From positions 21,106,449-21,170,448 of the forward strand of contig NC_037590.1 of the NCBI RefSeq assembly GCF_003073045.1: DNA of 64,000 nucleotides, written 5' to 3'. Position numbers and translations under genes: made by a program. Positions 28,901-34,900 of this stretch are shown here, piece after piece. The stretch comes from Pomacea canaliculata. Its lineage: Eukaryota > Mollusca > Gastropoda > Architaenioglossa > Ampullariidae. How positions within the stretch are numbered: position 1 is the first letter of the stretch; each line of letters begins with the position of its first letter. The notes beneath the pieces are model-generated. The model was not told where the DNA came from. It did no database searches and was given only the letters and a program-made list of their open reading frames with translations.

Positions 28901-31900
28901 CCGCCTGTCACGTGAAAATGATAGAAGCCATGAGCTAAGCGCGTCTTCACTTTAAAGAGACAACGGTTGCAAGTCTCGAGTGTCCACACCACACTATCCC
29001 ACTTGTGGAAGATAATTTCTAGCGAGGATTGAACTCACCAGTAATCTTCAAACCATAAATAAGTTCTTGAATGTATGGTCATCATCTACTTTCAACGGAC
29101 GAACATATCAAAATATAAATAGCCGGTTTGAAAGGGCATGAAATCATCAGTACCAAATGATGAATTACTCTTGTATTGTGTACAACTGTTTACAGTTAAG
29201 AATAGAGTGGGTCAATATCTCAAATATTTTAAAAGACGAGATAAAATAAATGATGACATGAAGAACACAGAAATACAATACTAAAAAGGTATTCTCAGCG
29301 TACTCTACTGTTAAAAATAAGACTGAGAAAAGAGGAAAGAAAACGAAAAGAAATAGATCTAAGGGAGGCAATAGTGACAGCGAAATGTTACGAAATAAAA
29401 TTAAGCTATAGGTACCTGGTTCGTCCTCGCAATCGTTGTCATACTTGCCCCCATGACACATGGTTCTGTTTTGTTTCACGGAGCTAGGGTAAATAAATCT
29501 TACCCTGGAATTCAACTGGTACTCTGACCACAGATAACGCAAGTTAAAATTTAGAGAAGCATAAGGGTTGTTGTACAGTGTCATTACTTCCTCTCTGGTC
29601 AGAATGCCGTTCACCACTTTGAGTTGTGAGATGTAGCCAACAAAGTCCTCGCCCATGTAAAGATACAGACTGTTGACACAGTTTTCAACAAATTAAATAT
29701 CAATAGATTTACATTTTTTGGCAAAATTATGTGGTAATACATGTTACAATGTTTACTGAAACTGAAATGGACAAATCAACACTAACACTTTTATACCCCG
29801 ATATCCTTGGGGCGGAAGTGTCTGGCTTGGAATCGGGATGTCTTTCGCCATGGTATCATTGTTGATGTAGATGCTGTACGTTCCAGTCATATCCCATGTG
29901 ACAGCAAAAAAGGTCCATTCGCCTCCCACTGGCAGAGGCTGTGGCCGTCCGTTGCTGTCGGTGATGTTTACTTCCACCACACCGCCAAAGTTGACGACGT
30001 ATCTTGAGATGAGGATCACTTTGTCCATATTGTTATCACTGTAGATTATGTTAGCAATTTGATCTTATAAAGGTCCTTCGGATAGCAGAAAAATGATTTG
30101 GAATAAGAAATAATCTTAAAACATGAATGGCAGGAAGGCATAACTGAGATAATTTTGTTACTAACGATTCATGTTTGCTTGTATATTTGTGTTTGGGTGT
30201 TTGGTTGTAATCCCTAGGGCCTTGCAATCTGATACTTGTCAACAGCTGGTTTACAAAGCAAAAACTAGAAAAGATGTATCAGGTTCTAATGATGCTAACA
30301 CAAGGAACAATTATCATAAAATTATCATTATGTTTTGTGATGATGTTTCACTGAAAGTATGTTAAGCTTTTGACACAAGTGTTGAATAGAAAATATTCCA
30401 AACTTGTTCATTTTCAGTCCCAGACAAACATGACTCTACATGTCAAATACGTTACATGTTTGCACGCTCAGTTATTTTATCTTTTTCTAAATTTTTGCTT
30501 TCTTTTTCTTGATTAGATATAATAGTGTAATTTTGTGTGTGTGAGTGGATATGTGTATGTGAGATAGAGACAGAAGGTGATATAACAAAGGACCGACCTC
30601 ACAATCTGCACTGGGAAAGACTCGGTGTCACTGAGAAAAGCGATCCAGAAGGAGAGACTGATCGCGTCTACCTCGGCTAGGAACATCTGTGGTGGCTGGA
30701 GCTTCGTGTTGGAGCGTTTGGGGAAGTAGATGTCGAATTCGCTGGACATGCCTGTACCGCAGTCGTAATTATGCAGTATAGAACCCATCATGTATTTAAC
30801 GGACATTTCGACTTACTGTCCATTCCTGCTATCTATACATCATGTTGTTAGTAACACACACACACACTTTGTTACTTTTGAAATCCGCAACTAAAGAATG
30901 ATACCCATAATGCATCTAACTCACCGTTCGTCCTACTGACAAGTTAGCCAATCGCAAGCAGCTAAGCTAAACCGTTCATATCATGTCGTTCAAAATGCGC
31001 AATTGACCAAGGATCTGTACGTGTGGAAGGCTTTTAATCTCAATGTGCATTGTGAAACACGTGACACTGAAGATTATTAAATCTTATTTCAGGTTACGTT
31101 CACATATATTTCTCTGATTCTTTAAGGGATAACTTTTTTGTTTGGCATTTTTAGCTCAAACTAGTTAGCGGTACATGTATCTGAACTTACTTTTGCATGT
31201 TCCACCACCTGCTGGACGATATGTCCCGAGACACACACACAAAGAATAATTGAATGTGTAGTAAAGGCTACCTCCGTCGGGACATACCCATGACCAACAG
31301 GAATGGGAGTTGACGGCAGTGTCCAATGCACTAAAATTTCCTGAAACTAACGCAAATTGTGTTAAAATTGCTAGTTTCAATTTTCTAACACCGACACGAT
31401 TGTATGACCTCAAATAAACTGATTCAATGGAAAGCTCCAGAATGTTCGAGTAATTCCACTAAACGCCCTTCTCATTTACCATCTAAATCATTGCACAAGA
31501 AACTGTACATTACCTTTAACAACTTCATCCGAACAAGCTCGGTCACTAAATATATGTAGCACGTACTAGTCGACACTCTTGCAGAGGGCACCTCTCGGTG
31601 CAACCTGAAATCAGGATAATCTACAGAAATTACCTGGTTGCCAAGTGGCTGTAAAACCAGCTCCTTGAACAGACAGATCTGGGATTATTTTGATAATGAG
31701 GAAGTTGTTGTCGCCATATACGGTTTGATTTGTCCGACTTCCGGTGAGCAAGGCCTTCTGGGTGCTGGTCTCTATCGTTGGACCTCCGCTCCAGACTTCT
31801 ATGAAGTCAACGTCGCACTCGAGGTCCACAGTGTGAAACTGAAAGCAGAGAAAGAAAGTGTTACCTGAGGGCACAGACCAAGTCGCATGCCTCTACACTT

Positions 31901-34900
31901 ATAGTCCAAAAAATTCTTGTGTTGCAGTTTAGCAGAAACATTCTTAAGATGCTCTTAACAGGCAAAAAAAAAAGTATACCGCTATGAAAATGCGAACATT
32001 GAACGAATTACAAATCACGTCTTACGTCTGTTTTGAATTGTCAATGATTGAACCCATGACTCACATAGAAATAATGATTGGACGATTTTAAAGTCATCAA
32101 GACAGAAAACAGATTAAACACCTAAATCATCATCGGTCCATAAGTCTTACTGTTACGGAGAGAGTTTGTCCAACGACTCCTTCAATGACCCACGTGCACG
32201 GCCTGTTGGCTTCATACGTCACGTTCAGACTTCCGCTTGGTTTCTGTATGTAGCTGGTGCATGAGGCCGCTGCATATTGCAAATAATATCAAAGAAATAA
32301 ATTGCTCAGCCGGTAGTCTATGTGTTCTTTTATGCAGCCAAAAGACGGAAGCAAGCAGCTGCACATATTATAACACTCGTACACAAGAAAACATACTTGC
32401 ACTGAAACAAAATCTACATGTAAGGGGGTGTATGGATACCAAAGCACAGACCTAGGCTTGCATGATATTATATGTTTCTTAGAATATTCCTTTAAACTTA
32501 ATTCTTAACAGATAGAAGAACATTTTGTGTTGACCAACCACATGACTGGTAACAATTTAAATACCTGAGGAAGGGAGGTCACTCACCACAATCTGCTTCA
32601 TCCGACTGATCGGGACAGTCATACAGTCCGTCACACTTCCAGGCGTTGTTCAGACACTGAGACCCGTCCATGCAGCGAAATGTTCCTGGAAAACATACTT
32701 TTGCTTTATCATACTGGGCCTGGCATTTCAAGAGATATACCGGCTGCACATAAATGCAGTTACACGAAAAGATATGTTCATTCATTCTGACAAATGAAAT
32801 AAAGAAAGAAGGGGCCACCTTCTAGGCATGCGTGAAACCTGCAGACAAAAGGCAGCATTGTGTCCGGATCGGTCGTACTCCATCGTCCATTGACTGACGA
32901 CGACGACACGTAAGACAAGGTAATATTTGAAGGCTGTTGTATGTCCCACTGTCCTTCACACATGCTTTGTTCGTCTGAAAGTGTCAGTGAAGCAGCTGTG
33001 TAAATCGCAGAAAACTTTAGCCGGATATGGGGCACAAGCAGTAAGGTAAATAAAAAAGAACACTTGATAAAAGTTACTTCAATATGAAGGTTTTACTCAA
33101 ATTGGATTATTACTTATTATCGAAAATGTATCAGTCACCCAGCCCAAACTTGACGGCTTAAAAATACTAGTACACGAAAACAAGAAGACCATATAATTCA
33201 TCAAATGCATATCATCGAATGGAAGAGTATGGATGCTAATAATATATTCCGTCTATAGATATTTATGATCTTATTAGTCCCTTTTCTTGTACTTAGGGAC
33301 GCTTAGTTTGATTTGTTTCTTTTCTAGTCATCGATAAATATCGTGGTTGCCATAATAAGGTCTGTGACTCACTAAGTTTTATGTTTCCGATCCAGAAATG
33401 AGAAAAAGATAAGGTTTCCTGTCGAAATAGTTGACTGACCATTAGCGACTCATTCTCATCATCCAGAATCACAAGAGTGGTTCCATACCTGAGAAAGAGG
33501 CAAAAGTAATGACGAAAATTCTTTCATCTCTGAAGTAGTCAAATATTCAAAGACAGTTATCTCAGTACTCACTATTTTCTTATTTTTGATTCTCAGAAGA
33601 GGTTTTTTGCAAGTATTTAAAATAGTTATTAGAAATACAGTGGAATCTTACTTTACTAAAATAATATTAAAATAATTAACAACTAATTAATAAAATTGAC
33701 AACATTAGATAGAACTAGTTTCACTGACAAAAATTTAAAAATCGCATATTTGGTAGGTGTATTTATGCTTCACACATTGTATGTACACTGAATTATCCTT
33801 CTCAATCACAGCTCGTTGTTTTAATTTTCTGTAAATTGTCTGTAAATATTCTGCTTTAACATAATTTTTTTTATAAATTTACTACTTCTATATTTATTCA
33901 ACAGTCAAGAGATTTAGAGTATTGTATTTCTGTCGCTAAATACATAAAAATGAGCACTACATGAAATGACTTTTTTAGACAACTAACTGCCGGCACTGCA
34001 CTGGGGGTTACTGCAGTGTTTCTACAGTATGGGGATATAAACACTGTGGTGCTGCCTCGTCTTTCTTTAAATAAAAATATGTCCTTGTGCAAAATACGTG
34101 AAACGTCGTAGGCTATTATCTTTCCGTCGGCGAATGGAGTTTTCCAGAAAATTTTGACTATGATCTACTTTTTCATAGTGTACGAGTAAACGTCCCCAGG
34201 TTGTTTTATTTACCAGATTTCATCATATAACGCCCAGAGATTACTTAATAACATACATTTAACGGACAATATTTGGAATGTGGAACTCATACTTTGAGCA
34301 CGTGTCCTGAGCAGACGTGAATGTTGCTGGCGTCGTCGCTATGAGGAAGCAATCCGGCGCCTTTATCCTCCAGCCTGCAATTATCAATTCTAGTCTGGTG
34401 AGAGCGATGCTTAACTTGCCAGGTAAACAACTAATAAAACCTTAAAGTACACAAAAATTGCTTCAGGCGAAAGGTGATCTAGCAACTAGCGTCTTTTTTC
34501 ACATCATTATTTCCAAATATTTTGCTGAATACTGATATGTACAAACGTATGATCAAAACAATGCTAAGAAACAGACCCTACCCGATCGATCGGAGTGATA
34601 ACACATTGTGGTAGGTACAGATAATATGAATAATATGTTCTGTATGTTTCAGCGCCTTTAACACAGTGATTTATTTATTATGTAATTTCAAAGTTGACGA
34701 TTTTCCCCTATAGTCCTCAAGTCCCAGGTGCTACTTCAGCACAGGTGTGGCCCACCCTGTCTGGCTAAGCATACTTACAACGGTCAGAAGGTGAAGCAGC
34801 ATCGAGTTATCGGACGATCTCCATCTATCGTGCTCTAGGGGAGAAGACGAGTTTTATCTAGCCTTAAGTATTAAACCTTACATGTTTGAACCTGACGATA

